Origin: Flaccisagitta enflata
Lineage: Eukaryota; Chaetognatha; Sagittoidea; Aphragmophora
Assembly: GCA_965153355.1 (NCBI GenBank)
Contig: OZ231127.1
Coordinates: forward strand, 88,164,001-88,228,000
Reading direction: 5' to 3'
Length of the DNA: 64,000 nucleotides
Position numbers and translations under genes: made by a program. The notes under the pieces are model-generated. The model had not been told where the DNA came from and searched no databases. It worked only from the letters and a program-made list of their open reading frames with translations. Below, in pieces: positions 26,101-34,559 of the stretch. Each line of letters begins with the position of its first letter. The first letter of the stretch is position 1.

Positions 26101-26390
26101 CTGTTCCATCATGCATGGAAGATTTTGTAGTTATTTCTATATTGGCAATAAGGCAATAAGGAAAACCGGTGAATGGCCCAGAACAAGAGGCCAAACCAGA
26201 ATACATGGAACACATCTGCCGATTGCTAATACTACAATACATTACATCACATTAAATATTTGTCTTTGCATTTTTGAACAGTTTCTACAAAAGGCTTGGT
26301 TTCCAAATCGTCAACACTATGTCCCTGGCTCAAGGTTCCGCGTGGGTTATGGACAAAACTCTCAGGACAGTCGGCCTTGAAAAGTGCTGA
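18715..26390 (+). CDS. NAA50-like: NAA50-like N-alpha-acetyltransferase, four exons (full gene span)
   Basis: The exons join in frame as 18715-18881, 20666-20834, 25791-25897 and 26282-26390 (552 nt, 183 aa), all with GT-AG introns. NAA50 is the catalytic GNAT subunit that acetylates N-terminal Met-hydrophobic ends, partly within the NatA/NatE complex, and it supports sister-chromatid cohesion. The product follows NAA50 along its length: KKLGEITILD, the YYDDV segment, RIAYVDEELAGAICC, the acetyl-CoA loop RRKGIGT (about residues 110-116, the R-x-x-G-x-G motif), and INFYKRLGFQIV. It is slightly longer than the roughly 169-aa human protein. The two residues I recall as catalytic in human NAA50 (a Tyr on beta-4 and a His on beta-5) are both Asn here (about N99 and N138). 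The last 20 or so residues do not resemble NAA50, so the final exon may really splice onward. Confidence 0.78.
18835..19290 (+). repeat. 50-bp tandem array spanning the exon 1 end and 5' splice site
   Basis: Units start AGAATCATCAACAGAG and end with the donor-bearing CTACAGCAGACAGTA. Copies lie at 18835, 18885, 18935, 18985, 19035 and 19085; the first five are close to identical, then there are about three decaying copies to 19290. Copy 1 is half coding exon, and all others are in intron 1. Each good copy repeats the potential donor GACAGTAAGA. Confidence 0.9.
19420..19830. repeat. (GAAA)n microsatellite in NAA50-like intron 1
   Basis: Two long GAAA runs (about 19435-19530 and 19608-19705) are joined by irregular GAAGGCAAGAAA sequence. 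Confidence 0.95.
19833..19960 (+). repeat. Hairpin-family element, 5' part
   Basis: It begins CCAGGCCGGATACACGGCTA, then has the AGTCGCATGCGGGTGGGCAG block and GACCGACCAACCAACCGACG. The 3' hairpin is not evident. Confidence 0.6.
20022..20160. repeat. (GA)n microsatellite with CAGA interruptions
   Basis: An almost pure purine run in intron 1 of the NAA50-like gene. Just downstream (20170-20300) is another degenerate dispersed-repeat end (GGACTGATGGACAAATCCTC, CTTATAGAGTC). Confidence 0.9.
20666..20834 (+). CDS. NAA50-like: NAA50-like exon 2
   Basis: Acceptor CCCTGCCCAACAG ends at 20665 and donor GTGAGA starts at 20835. The encoded segment runs YYDDVTSAGSFSRIAYVDEE, then LAGAICCFVV, EVNISTIGV and FRRK, aligning with the NAA50 region from beta-2 to the acetyl-CoA loop. 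The Tyr expected in the LYIMTLG-type strand of NAA50 is Asn here. The exon enters with one nucleotide completing Gln56 and leaves in phase 0. Confidence 0.82.
20880..21230. repeat. Small foldback in NAA50-like intron 2
   Basis: GTACTTCCCGCATTTATCG..TAATTAGCGCCC near 20890-20940 is matched by an inverted GGGCGCTAATTA..ATATGGTACGCG near 21199-21230. The interior is A/T-rich. Confidence 0.45.
21820..22135. repeat. 18-bp array TCTGACCCGGCTACTCAG plus 22-bp array, short composite
   Basis: An AGTCCTCGACTGTAGTCTAT header is followed by eight or so 18-bp units (to about 22000). Four or five 22-bp units of the CATACCTTGAAGTCCATGATGG type follow. The same header and 18-bp units recur at 23590. Confidence 0.85.
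22140..22765. other. Intron sequence between arrays
   Basis: A few isolated 22-bp units at 22328-22410 lie in otherwise unremarkable sequence. Two GCTGCCGCGTAGCAT-like strings occur (22432 and about 22722). No exon is recognised. Confidence 0.4.
22766..23406. repeat. 22-bp minisatellite, about 29 copies
   Basis: The unit is CATACCTTGAAGTCCACGAT + GG. Left-hand units carry CACGATGG and right-hand units CATGATGG, with a mixed zone near 23085-23200, so two subtypes have each spread locally. Confidence 0.93.
23410..23585. repeat. A/T-rich TTTTTTCAAAAAAAA repeats
   Basis: Alternating runs of A and T (TTTTTTCAAAAAAA-like units) that can form hairpins. The same sequence type recurs at 24020-24215 and 24790-24975. 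Confidence 0.8.
23587..24796 (+). repeat. Composite element: CCTCGAC header, 18-bp array, A/T tract, 3' hairpin
   Basis: It starts AGTCCTCGACTGTAGTC, then about twenty 18-bp TCTGACCCGGCTACTCAG units (to 24000). A/T repeats and two internal 170-bp direct repeats (AATACTCAGAATT.. at 24271 and 24437) follow. It ends TATA then GTCCTCGACG (24762-24771), a 9-nt loop, CGTCGAGGAC (24781-24790) and AAAAA. The header shares CCTCGAC with the 3' hairpin. A second copy of the 3' half lies at 24980-25550. Confidence 0.65.
24980..25550 (+). repeat. Second copy of the composite element's 3' half
   Basis: It repeats 24200-24796 with substitutions and the identical terminal hairpin GTCCTCGACG/CGTCGAGGAC (25517-25545) followed by AAAAA. 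Confidence 0.75.
25791..25897 (+). CDS. NAA50-like: NAA50-like exon 3
   Basis: Acceptor ..TCTTTCGCCTTAAG ends at 25790; donor GTAAGC begins at 25898. It encodes GIGTMLMDNVVNASILDPLV, TKILLNVHANDTIAI and the first two bases of Asn148. This is the GNAT acetyl-CoA-binding helix and beta-5 strand. The His expected before the bulge in NAA50 is Asn here. An antisense open frame across this exon is a shadow. Confidence 0.82.
26282..26390 (+). CDS. NAA50-like: NAA50-like exon 4 with stop codon
   Basis: Acceptor ..TTTTTGAACAG ends at 26281. It begins with the last base of Asn148 and encodes FYKRLGFQIVNT, the typical GNAT end of alpha-4/beta-6. It continues MSLAQGSAWVMDKTLRTVGL to a TGA at 26388-26390. 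The tail does not match the YYKRI..DA..L pattern expected of NAA50, so an unused internal donor and a further exon remain possible. Confidence 0.7.
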
Positions 26391-26502
26391 TTGACCGATT
26401 AACTTGTTCTAGTTACGATAATTAGCCCAATTCAACCCTCCAAAATGAGGAAGCACTGAAGAACTTATTTTTTTCAAATTCATGAATGAGACTACCCTCA
26501 CA

Positions 26503-27010
26503 CGGGTGTGTCAATATGCATAAGTATTTTAATCAGATTATTAACATCAAGGAGTATAAACAAAAAAAATTTAAAATTAAAATATTTTTATTTTTTTCAA
26601 ATTTGATTTGTCTTTCATTTTTTTAGCGTAAGAAAAAAGATCAAAAATATATATATTTCTAACATCTGCACATAGTTATAGTGAAAATAACACTCATAAT
26701 TACTACAGAAAAAATTTGTAATTATCTCTTTTTACAACTTTGATAATGAATAAACAATCTTTACTTTGATGCAACTAGAATTTGCACCAAGATATTTAAA
26801 AATCTATTTTAATTCATGAGCGATAATACTGATAAAAAATCATCAACACAGCAATATATAAAGTAGCGCCTAAAAAAAGTTTTTGAAAAAAAAATGGAAA
26901 ATAAGTGAAATTTGAAAAAAATAAAAACACTAAAAGTTTAAAAATTTAATACCTTGTACTGTCTGATATTAATATTTTCATCAAAAATACTTTAGCATAT
27001 TGACACACCC
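26503..27010. repeat. Foldback element with GGTGTGTCAATATGC ends
   Basis: ACGGGTGTGTCAATATGCAT at the left is matched by GCATATTGACACACCCG at the right. The arms extend into TATTAACATCAAGGAGTATA / a matching inverse. It is related to 10363-11155. Confidence 0.65.
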
Positions 27011-27980
27011 GAACCCTCACTTTTTCCGGCCATAAAACCCCAAGGCGTTGCGCCCAAGGAGGAATCAATAGGAATCTAGGGATGTGGAAGCGACTGACCA
27101 CTTCCACTTTAATGGGTGGGATAGCTACTTAAAAAGTTATACATGAACTATAAGATGGAAGCGGAAGCGGCAAAAAAATCGACCGCTTCCACACCCCTAG
27201 TAACGAATTTCAGGAATGCAGTCGCAAGTTTTCACACTTCTCACATCACATTTCTCAACTAAAGAAACACAGACCAACAGACAGACACAGTCTTACCGAA
27301 TCCCTAGTCTGCGAAAATGAAACATTATTTGTCGTTCCGTTATATCTATTTGCGTCGTTTGTTTCCCCTATATGTTTTCATCGTGCTCAGTTTTCAATGT
27401 CGATCTAGCTTAGTGTATTATGTAAGTCATTACCACGTTGTCTGGTCAATAGGGCCCTCGTCTTTTATTTTCAGAATGATTAATCAAGCATCAATCATCG
27501 GTCATGCTAGCAAACTAATTGTAGTTTCATTCCATCTGACTGATCACCTATCTTACTCGCTCTCCAATCACGTTTATCATCCGCGGATTTTGTTGTTAGA
27601 AAATCAATTAAATCAATGATTTGGGTTTTTTTATTCATTCCCTTAATCACGACTAATTACATAGCATAACGATCAAAACTTATGAAAAACACGGGAAGGT
27701 CAGTTTGGGAAAGAAAAAGGCATGATTAAAGGGATAATTCCAACGCACGTCCGCAAAAGAGAAAACTGAGAGACAGCTTTCAGAGTTTTTTTTTACTAGA
27801 AATGCAAAACCAGGTTACGATAAACATTAAAAAATCGATTTTACAATTACAAACATGAACATTGTAAAAAAATCTCACGCACCAACCGACGAAAATATAT
27901 CCACGTCAAAAAAGAACTTGAAATTTGAAACCTAGAGAATCTTTAATTAGTCACAGATGAAAGCTGATTCTTATAATGAA
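27011..27980. other. Non-coding DNA downstream of the NAA50-like gene
   Basis: An open frame at 27317-27619 shows no recognisable domain. GAAGCGGAAGCGG/CCGCTTCC strings around 27090-27200 form a small inverted repeat. No gene is supported. Confidence 0.4.
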
Positions 27981-27983
27981 CAA

Positions 27984-28194
27984 GGCCGGATAAACGGCTA
28001 CCCCATGGCCCCAGTCGCATGTGGGTGGGCAGGAGCAGTGCTGGAGAAGGTCACCAGAGCATTTGGGCAGGAGCAGTAGGCTCAAAAAGCTCAAAAACGT
28101 CAAAAAAGTAAAAAGGGGACCAACCAACTGACTGACCAACCGGCCGACGGACCGACATAGGGGGGTGTAGAGTCGCGTAGCACGCGACTAAAAA
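27984..28194 (+). repeat. Complete hairpin-family element (type copy)
   Basis: It starts GGCCGGATAAACGGCTACCC. It has the 5' subterminal motif AGTCGCATGT (28013-28022), GGGTGGGCAGGAGCAGTG, and runs of GACCGACC. It ends GTAGA then GTCGCGT (28172-28178), loop, ACGCGAC (28182-28188) and TAAAAA. The right arm is nearly complementary to the 5' motif. Confidence 0.75.
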
Positions 28195-28540
28195 TTTCAA
28201 CTCCAAAAACAGCAACCAATTTCACAAAGAAATCATGCATGCATTATGCAGTCAACACTTGATCGGAGAAGGGAATAGTACAGCGTAGTTACCTTTTAGC
28301 ATAATGTTTTATTCACTTTTTCAGGCAGAAAAGCTATATAGTAAAAGCTCATTTGCATATAATAATAGATATCATGCTCTACTCATAGAAATGGGTAACA
28401 AGCCCAGGCGGCCAAGCCGATGCATCATCTGATTGATATTATAAGAGGCGTAACGGACGGACGGACGGACGGACGGACGGACGGACCGACCCTCTTGTAC
28501 AGATTCGATGACGCATCTAAAAAATCTTAAAAGAGTATGG
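28195..28540. other. Non-coding spacer with a GGAC run
   Basis: A perfect (GGAC)n run lies at about 28452-28486. Otherwise no feature is recognised. Confidence 0.4.
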
Positions 28541-29265
28541 GTCCGCGACTGGGGTCAAACGGCGTTGTCAAACGGCGTTGTCAAACGGCGTTGTCATACG
28601 GCGTTGTCATACGGCGTTGTCATACGGCGTTGTCATACGGCGTTGTCATACGGCGTTGTCATACGGCGTTGTCATACGGCGTTGTCAAACGGCGTTGTCA
28701 AACGGCGTTGTCAAACGGCGTTGTCAAACGGCGTTGTCATACGGCGTTGTCAAACGGCGTTGTCAAACGGCGTTGTCAAACGGCGTTGTCAAACGGCGTT
28801 GTCAAACGGCGTTGTCAACGGCGTTGTCAAACGGCGTTGTCAAACGGCTTTGTCAAACGGCGCACAAACGGCGCTGTCAAACGGGCTTGTCAAACGGCGT
28901 TGTCAAACGGCGTTGTCAAACGGCGTTGTCAAACGGCGTTGTCAAACGGCGTTGTCAAACGGCGTTGTCAAACGGCGTTGTCAAACGGCGTTGTCAAACG
29001 GCGTTGTCAAACGGCGTTGTCAAACGGCGTTGTCAAACGGCGTTGTCAAACGGCGTTGTCAAACGGAGTTGTAAAACGGCGTTGAACAACGGCGTTGTCA
29101 AACGGCGTTGTCAAACGGCGTTGTCAAACGGCGTTGTCAAACGGCGTTGTCAAACGGCGTTGTCAAACGGCGTTGTCAAACGGCGTTGTCAAACGGCGTT
29201 GTCAAACAGCGTTGTCAAACGGCGTTGTCAAACAGCGTTGTCAAATAGCATTGTCAAATGGCGGT
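28541..29265. repeat. 13-bp minisatellite GTCAAACGGCGTT, more than 50 copies
   Basis: The unit GTCAAACGGCGTT repeats with a local subtype GTCATACGGCGTT in the first third. Because 13 is not a multiple of 3 and the unit lacks stops, all three forward frames are open and show the same peptide cycle (SNGVVKRRCQTAL) in rotated order. Confidence 0.95.
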
Positions 29266-30720
29266 TTGGCCGGTTTGGCAAGTTAGCATGCTATAATCTT
29301 TACAAATCAAATACACATGTTGAGTCCTTCCATTTAGAGACTACATACCAAGTTTTAACCAAATCAGTTGAAAAATGCCAAAGTTATGCACGTTTTTCAC
29401 TTTTAGGTTGGTTGGGTGGTAGGCCGGTTTGGCCGGTTAGCATGCTAAAATCTTTACAATTCAAATACATATGTTGAGTTCTTCCATTTAGGGACTACAT
29501 ACCAAATTTTAACCAAATCGGTAGAAAAATGCCGAAGTTATGCACGTTTTTCATTTTTAGGCTGGTAGGCTGGCTGGGTGGTAGGCCGGTTTGGCCGGTT
29601 AGCATGCTAAAATCTTTACAAATCAAATACATATGTTGAGTTCTTCCATTTAGAGACTACATACCAAGTTTTAACCAAATCGGTTGAAAAATGCCAAAGT
29701 TATGCACGTTTTTCACTTTCAGGCTGGTAGGCTGGTTGGGTGGTAGGCCGGTTTGGCTGGTTAGCATGCTAAAATCTTTACAAATCAAATACATATGTTG
29801 AGTCCTTCCATTTAGTGACTACATACCAAGTTTCAACCAAATTGGTTGAAAAATGCCAAAGTTATGCTCGTTTTTTACTTTTAGGCTGGTAGGCTGGTTG
29901 GGTGGTAGGCCGGTTTGGCCGGTTAGCATGCTCAAATCTATACAAATCAAATACACATGTTGAGTCCTTCCATTTAGAGACTACATACCAAGTTTTAACC
30001 AAATCAGTTGAAAAATGCCAAAGTTATGCACGTTTTTCACTTTTAGGTTGGTTGGGTGGTAGGCCGGTTTGGCCGGTTAGCATGCTAAAATCTTTACAAT
30101 TCAAATACATATGTTGAGTTGTTCCATTTAGGGACTACATACCAAATTTTAACCAAATCGGTAGAAAAATGCCGAAGTTATGCACGTTTTTCATTTTTAG
30201 GCTGGTAGGCTGGCTGGGTGGTAGGCCGGTTTGGCCGGTTAGCATGCTAAAATCTTTACAAATCAAATACATATGTTGAGTTCTTCCATATAGAGACTAC
30301 ATACCAAGTTTTAACCAAATGGGTTGAAAAATGCCAAAGTTATGCACGTTTTTCACTTTCAGGCTGGTAAGCTGGTTGGGTGGTAGGCCGGTTTGGCTGG
30401 TTAGCATGCTAAAATCTTTACAAATCAAATACATATGTTGAGTCCTTCCATTTAGTGACTACATACCAAGTTTCAACCAAATTGGTTGAAAAATGCCAAA
30501 GTTATGCACGTTTTTTACTTTTAGGCTGGTAGGCTGGTTGGGTGGTAGGCCGGTTTGGCCGGTTAGCATGCTCAAATCTATACAATTCAAATACATATGT
30601 TGAGTTCTTCCATTTAGGGACTACATACCAAATTTTAACCAAATCGGTCGAATAATGCCGAAGTTATGCACGTTTTTCACTTTTTGGCTGGTAGGCTGGT
30701 TGGGTCGGTTGGGTGGGTCG
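29266..30720. repeat. About 160-bp tandem repeat organised as a 640-bp higher-order repeat
   Basis: Monomers run from GGCCGGTTTGGCCGGTTAGC through CATATGTTGAGT, CATACCAAGTTTTAACCAAA and AAAGTTATGCACGTTTTTCA. AAATCAGTTGAAAAATGCC at 29361 recurs at 30001, and the intervening four monomer variants repeat in the same order, so the period of the higher-order unit is 640 bp. Confidence 0.9.
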
Positions 30721-30918
30721 GATCATAACATACGCATAGGCTGCAAAGCGGCTTACCCTAATACAACTTCCCTCCAAATATGAAGCAAATCGGTCAAGGC
30801 GTTCAAAAGTTAGCCCATTTTTAAAAGTGTGGACGACGACGACAACAACGACGACGACGACACCCACCCGCCTCGAATTATAGTCCGCGTCGGAATGGTA
30901 TTCCGTCGCGGACAAAAA
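30721..30918 (+). repeat. 3' terminal block with hairpin, GTCCGCG subtype
   Basis: A GACGACGACAACAACGACGA tract precedes TATA and a 14-bp stem with one mismatch, GTCCGCGTCGGAAT (30883-30896) with ATTCCGTCGCGGAC (30900-30913), followed by AAAAA. A GGGTCCGCGACTGG string at 28539 may be the matching 5' motif. If so, the 13-bp array and the 160-bp repeats lie inside one element of about 2.4 kb. Confidence 0.55.
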
Positions 30919-31275
30919 GAGCTATTTCCGGCAGAACATCAAAAATCACTGGACACTTTCAGCCAAGGCACTTCCGTTCCATACAACTGACTATTGTCCC
31001 AACAGATAACCACCCGGCAAAGATAGATGGACCACGCCAACAAAAGTCTACGTAGAAAACTGCCTTTCACAGTTCAGGGTCAAGGGGTAATACTACGCAG
31101 CCACAAATGCTCATTGAGAATGACAAGCCGCTGGCCGGGTACCCTCTCGTTGATGGTGGAGGTTAAAAAGGATCGAGGAAGCCAATTGTAAGATCGTCGC
31201 GGCCAAAGAAGTTCAGTGAGACGCGTTGCTTGCATCTCTCTCCCGTTCATTGTCCTGATAGATCGAGGGAATGAC
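30919..31275. other. Unassigned sequence before the purine tract
   Basis: No gene is recognised. A downstream terminal exon of the AMBRA1-like gene might be sought here or farther left, but I could not identify one. Confidence 0.3.
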
Positions 31276-31446
31276 AAGTAAATGAAGCAAAGATGAAATG
31301 AGGAAAGAAATAAAGAGAAACAAAAAGGAGAAAGAATGAAAGAGAAAGAATGAAAGAATGAAAGAAAGAAAGAATGAAAGAAAGAAAGAAGGAAAGAGAG
31401 AAAGAAAGAAAGAGAGAAAGAAAGAAAGAGAGAAAGAAAGAAAGAG

Positions 31447-31525
<79 letters not shown>

Positions 31526-31616
31526 GAAAGAGAGAGAAAGAAAGAAAGAATGAGAGAAAGAAAGAATGAGAGAAAGAAAAATAGAGAGAAAGAAAAAAGA
31601 AAAGAAAAAAAGAGCG

Positions 31617-31659
<43 letters not shown>

Positions 31660-31783
31660 GAGCGTAAGAGAGAAAGAAAAAAAGGATAGAAAGAAAGAGA
31701 GAAAGAAAAAGAAAAAAAGAAAAAAAGAAAAAAAGAAAGAAAGAAAGAAAAAAAAGAAAGAAAGAAAGAAAAGAAAGAAAGAA

Positions 31784-31843
<60 letters not shown>

Positions 31844-31853
31844 AAAAAAAAAG

Positions 31854-31916
<63 letters not shown>

Positions 31917-31917
31917 G

Positions 31918-31960
<43 letters not shown>

Positions 31961-32065
31961 AACAGAAAGAAAGAAACAAAGACAAAAAGAAACAAAGACA
32001 AAAAGAAACAAAGAAACAAACAAAGAAACACACAAAGAAACAAAAAAAGGAAACAAAGAAAGAAG
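31276..32065. repeat. (GAAA)n purine tract, about 790 bp
   Basis: Nearly every base on the + strand is a purine, in GAAA/GAGAAA units. In the sense direction of the AMBRA1-like gene this is a long CTTT polypyrimidine run just after exon f. Confidence 0.95.
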
Positions 32066-32096
32066 GAATTGACGGTGGTAACAACTAACAACTCAC

Positions 32097-32660
32097 CAGG
32101 GAATCGTCGAGATGTTGAACCGCGGAGGCTGTTGGAGCTGCTGCCGTTTGCGTTGCCACGGAAGACGCGGGGGCCAAATTACCAAAATCGTCATTGTCAC
32201 TCGCAACGGAAGAAGTTGTTCTAGGAAACGAGTCCGAAGAAGAGACGGATTCCGTAGTCGCTGTTGTCGTCAGAACAGATTCCGTAGGTAGAGCTGAGGA
32301 TGTCGCGACTGTTGATGGATCGTTAGTGTAAGCGGTTGATGGGACGACATCGACTGCATCGCTGATCCATGGCGTGGTCGAAAATGTATCGGCTGACGAG
32401 GCTGCGTTTTCGTTGTCGAGACGCACCTCATCGGGTTCAGAAGCAGCGACAGTATCGCCGCTAGAAGTGAGTGGCGTCAACGTAGTCGTCGTCGAGGATG
32501 CCGCTGAAGACGCCGCTGAAGACGCCGCTGAGGACGCCGTCGTAGCCGGTGAAGCTGCGGAAGCTGCCACATCCGGAGTCGAAGCCGTAGAGGCCGGTGC
32601 AATTTCCGAAACGCGAGAGTTGGCGATTCGTTGTACGCGGTGACCCGATGACTCCAAAGG
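32097..32660 (-). CDS. AMBRA1-like: AMBRA1-like exon f (Ala/Ser/Thr-rich tail with TQT motif)
   Basis: Acceptor ..GCTTAG before CCTTTGGAG and donor CTG|GTGAGT bound an exon of 564 nt in phase 0. It encodes PLESSGHRVQRIANSRVSEI and a long Ala/Ser/Thr stretch. SSVATQTAAAP near the end carries a TQT core like the dynein light chain (LC8)-binding sites described in AMBRA1. Composition and position fit the AMBRA1 tail, but low complexity limits certainty. Confidence 0.6.
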
Positions 32661-34412
32661 CTAAGCAATGACAAACAGTTTCAAAGAATTTTCTTTTAAC
32701 AGTGCTGAGTCCTCTATCGCCAGTGGCGATTCGCCACTCAAACTCATGAATGCGACTCGAGCTTCATACAAACTAAACAAATTCCGAGGGGCCGAAAAGC
32801 TTATTCCGTTATGAGCCTGACTCGCCCATCTATTGATGGCATTATCAGCCAGTCGGTCAACGCTTTGGTCCATCTACTGTATGTGTTCCACTGAAATGGG
32901 AATTATGACTTCAACTTGTGAAGCAATGGAATTTCGTAATGCCCGAAATCCATCATTAAATGTGAAAGCAGAGCATGAGAGCGGTGGAAGCTTCTGTTGT
33001 ACCTATACCCCCCCCCCCGTACATTTGTAGGTATCTTCATTATCAAAGATCGAAATACCTCACACACACCTGTCTTCCGATGCTATGCGAGTTGAGGAAC
33101 TGACGAAGCCTCAGGTTATGACGACGAATACTCTGCAAAAGTCGCGAGCGATTGGCCAACGCGTCAATACTCTCGTCCAATGAAGAAGAGTCGTTGACGT
33201 TGGATGATGCACTTCCGGAAACGTTGGATGAACCACTTCCGGTGACGTTGGAGAAAGCCGAAGAGGCGGAGAATAACGTCGAAGAGGAAGAAGAGGATGA
33301 GGAGGAGGATCGATTCGACGACGAAGCGGCGGATGTTGAGGTGGAAACGCCGGTCGACGTCGACGACGTCGTCGGCAGAGAGAAAGAGGAAGAAGAAGAG
33401 GCTGGTCCAGCGGGAATTGAAGGCGGCAAATCTTGATGACGTATATCTTGAGTTAAATCTCGAAGGAAGCTGGGACCGCCTCTGAGTGTGTGGGGTAAAG
33501 ATGAAATTGGAGAATGAGGATTCACCACTGCATAAAACTTCTGATCCTTGAAACAATGCTCTACATTATTTAGACTGCATTTTCAAGTTTTTTAAAGGAA
33601 GCAAACTTTTGATTTTTGAGGAAACCAAAAGCATTAGTTTTCCTTTCGCATTTTGTGCTTTTCAACCTAAAAGTTGTCTTTTACAAGAGATAGAAATAAT
33701 TTATTTGGGTGAAGCGATGGGGGGCAAAAAAAAAAAGTCTCCTGGGATAAAATGGGTCACTCGGGGTAAAATAGGTCACTCATTTTGATCAGCCCAAATA
33801 TTATTTCTGTTTTCATCAAAAAACTAGACACGATTAAAGTTATTTCATGACAACCAATAGTTTCCCTCGATTCCTTGGAAAAAGTACAGTAGATGTCGTC
33901 TAGACTTGGAAATACGGGGGAGCTCATAACCTCAGCATCAGTACAGTGAGGGGACTGATATTTTGCTAGTGTAATGTATAGACCCTAAGGGGTTGACGAT
34001 GGGGTATGGTATCCCCCTACGGCTTACCTTACAAAAAAAACTTTTAGTATAAAATATTAGGATCAATCACTTTTTTGGCAGAATTTCAGCTTCATCTATT
34101 TGCTTTAATTGCAAAACCAGCCTGGGATTCGAACCCGGAACTTTTAAAGAAATTGATTGATCAAGAAGGATTTGAAGTCAAGTGAGTTAACCACTAGACC
34201 AATTCTGGCAGCTGTTCGAGCAAAACAGATTTGTTTTAGTATATTCAAAAGAATTTTCTATCCACAGAGCTGCCATACCCCATCGTCAACCCTATAGGAC
34301 ATAAGCAGTATACAGACACAGTTTCATTTCATTGGCGCAAATGGTAGTTACGATATGAGGGCCCCTGTATTTCCAAGTCTAGACGACATCTACTGTAGGT
34401 GACCCATTTTAC

Positions 34413-34466
<54 letters not shown>

Positions 34467-34487
34467 AGAAGAGAGAGAAGAGAGAGA

Positions 34488-34559
<72 letters not shown>

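Noticed and set aside
31080-31275. Terminal AMBRA1-like exon (frame ending STINERVPGQRLVILNEHL..)
   Set aside because: No similarity to the AMBRA1 tail that I can see and no convincing acceptor; the frame continues from the GAAA tract.
34116-34209. Functional tRNA gene on the minus strand
   Set aside because: A and B boxes are good but the acceptor stem pairs poorly and the arm between the boxes is too long and irregular.
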